The notes under the pieces are model-generated. The model was not told where the DNA came from and searched no databases. It saw nothing but the letters and a program-made list of their open reading frames with translations. Positions 5,903 to 6,211 of a stretch of 6,211 nt of DNA are shown in pieces (position 1 is the first letter of the stretch; each line of letters starts with the position of its first letter). Position numbers and translations under genes: made by a program. Source of the stretch: Alphaproteobacteria bacterium (GTDB lineage Bacteria; Pseudomonadota; Alphaproteobacteria; MED-G09). The stretch spans positions 1 to 6,211 of the forward strand of contig JABHUT010000005.1 in the NCBI GenBank assembly GCA_018658685.1. The letters are read 5' to 3'.

Positions 5903-6211
5903 TTAATAACGATAATGATCTGGTTTAAATGGCCCTTGTGGGTTTAACCCCAAGTATTCTCCTTGATCTTCTGTTAAAGTTGTTAATTTTACTCCTAATT
6001 TATCTAAATGAAGCAAAGCTACCTTTTCATCTAAATTTTTTGGAAGAACGTAGACTTTTCTCTCATAGTTTTGGCTATTCTTCCATAGCTCAATTTGTGC
6101 AAGAACTTGATTTGAGAATGATGCACTCATAACAAAACTAGGGTGTCCAGTAGCACAACCAAGGTTTACTAACCTACCTTCGGCAAGGAGTATGATTTTT
6201 TTTCCATCAGG
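5903..6211 (-). CDS. ahcY: Adenosylhomocysteinase, C-terminal fragment (5' end outside window)
   Basis: The minus-strand frame is open from the window edge to TAA at 5905-5903, giving the last 102 residues. AhcY reversibly hydrolyses S-adenosylhomocysteine to adenosine and homocysteine using bound NAD, clearing the inhibitor left by SAM-dependent methylation. Visible: GRLVNLGCATGHPSFVMS (fragment residues 12-29), the conserved NAD/substrate-domain signature; YVLPKNLDEKVALLHLDKLG (53-72); and the invariant C-terminus KPDHYRY (96-102), whose Lys and Tyr reach into the NAD site of the neighbouring subunit. An internal ATG at 6130 is not the start, because conserved family sequence continues upstream of it to the edge. 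The fragment is intact and ends 4 bp from the convergent reductase. Confidence 0.97.
   Translation of the reverse strand, partial: PDGKKIILLAEGRLVNLGCATGHPSFVMSASFSNQVLAQIELWKNSQNYERKVYVLPKNLDEKVALLHLDKLGVKLTTLTEDQGEYLGLNPQGPFKPDHYRY

Noticed and set aside
5903..6130. ATG at 6130 as a true start of a short protein
   Set aside because: The same frame upstream encodes the invariant AhcY segment GRLVNLGCATGHPSF up to the window edge, so the methionine is internal.
5929..6132. Plus-strand open frame of 67 codons opposite ahcY
   Set aside because: It lies entirely antisense to conserved AhcY sequence, is leucine/isoleucine-rich as expected from the complement, and has no convincing ribosome site.

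Overview
The window looks like chromosomal housekeeping DNA from a streamlined, low-G+C alphaproteobacterium, probably a marine free-living lineage such as Pelagibacterales or a similar AT-rich group. The lineage call is inference. It rests on three observations: strongly A/T-biased codons; AccD and FolC motifs of alphaproteobacterial type (AccD RREVPDNLW, PRTTV and NPTTGGVTASYAMLGDIH; FolC WPGRL); and very tight packing, with only about 157 of 6211 bases between genes.

Layout from left to right: the 3' end of trpA (+), accD (+) and folC (+) form one operon-like run joined by a 9-bp gap and a 1-bp overlap. folC converges on trxA (-), and the two share a CTAG at their stops. Upstream of trxA on the same minus strand are sbcB-like exonuclease I and tsaE, joined by an ATGA overlap. 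A 75-bp AT-rich divergent spacer separates tsaE from a plus-strand FAD/NADH-dependent ferredoxin-type reductase. That reductase ends 4 bp from the end of ahcY (-), which runs off the right edge.

Functionally this is a mixture of core metabolism: tryptophan synthesis (TrpA), fatty-acid initiation (AccD), folate polyglutamylation (FolC), thiol redox (TrxA), single-strand DNA degradation (ExoI), tRNA t6A modification (TsaE), electron transfer (reductase) and the methyl cycle (AhcY). The order trpA-accD-folC / trxA / tsaE / ahcY resembles the arrangement I recall from other alphaproteobacteria, where addA-addB and other genes usually lie between trxA and tsaE. Here a single exonuclease I gene fills that position, and an oxidoreductase sits between tsaE and ahcY. 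These are the most interesting points of an otherwise ordinary region. I see no mobile element, CRISPR array, RNA gene, phage gene or evident new multi-gene system.
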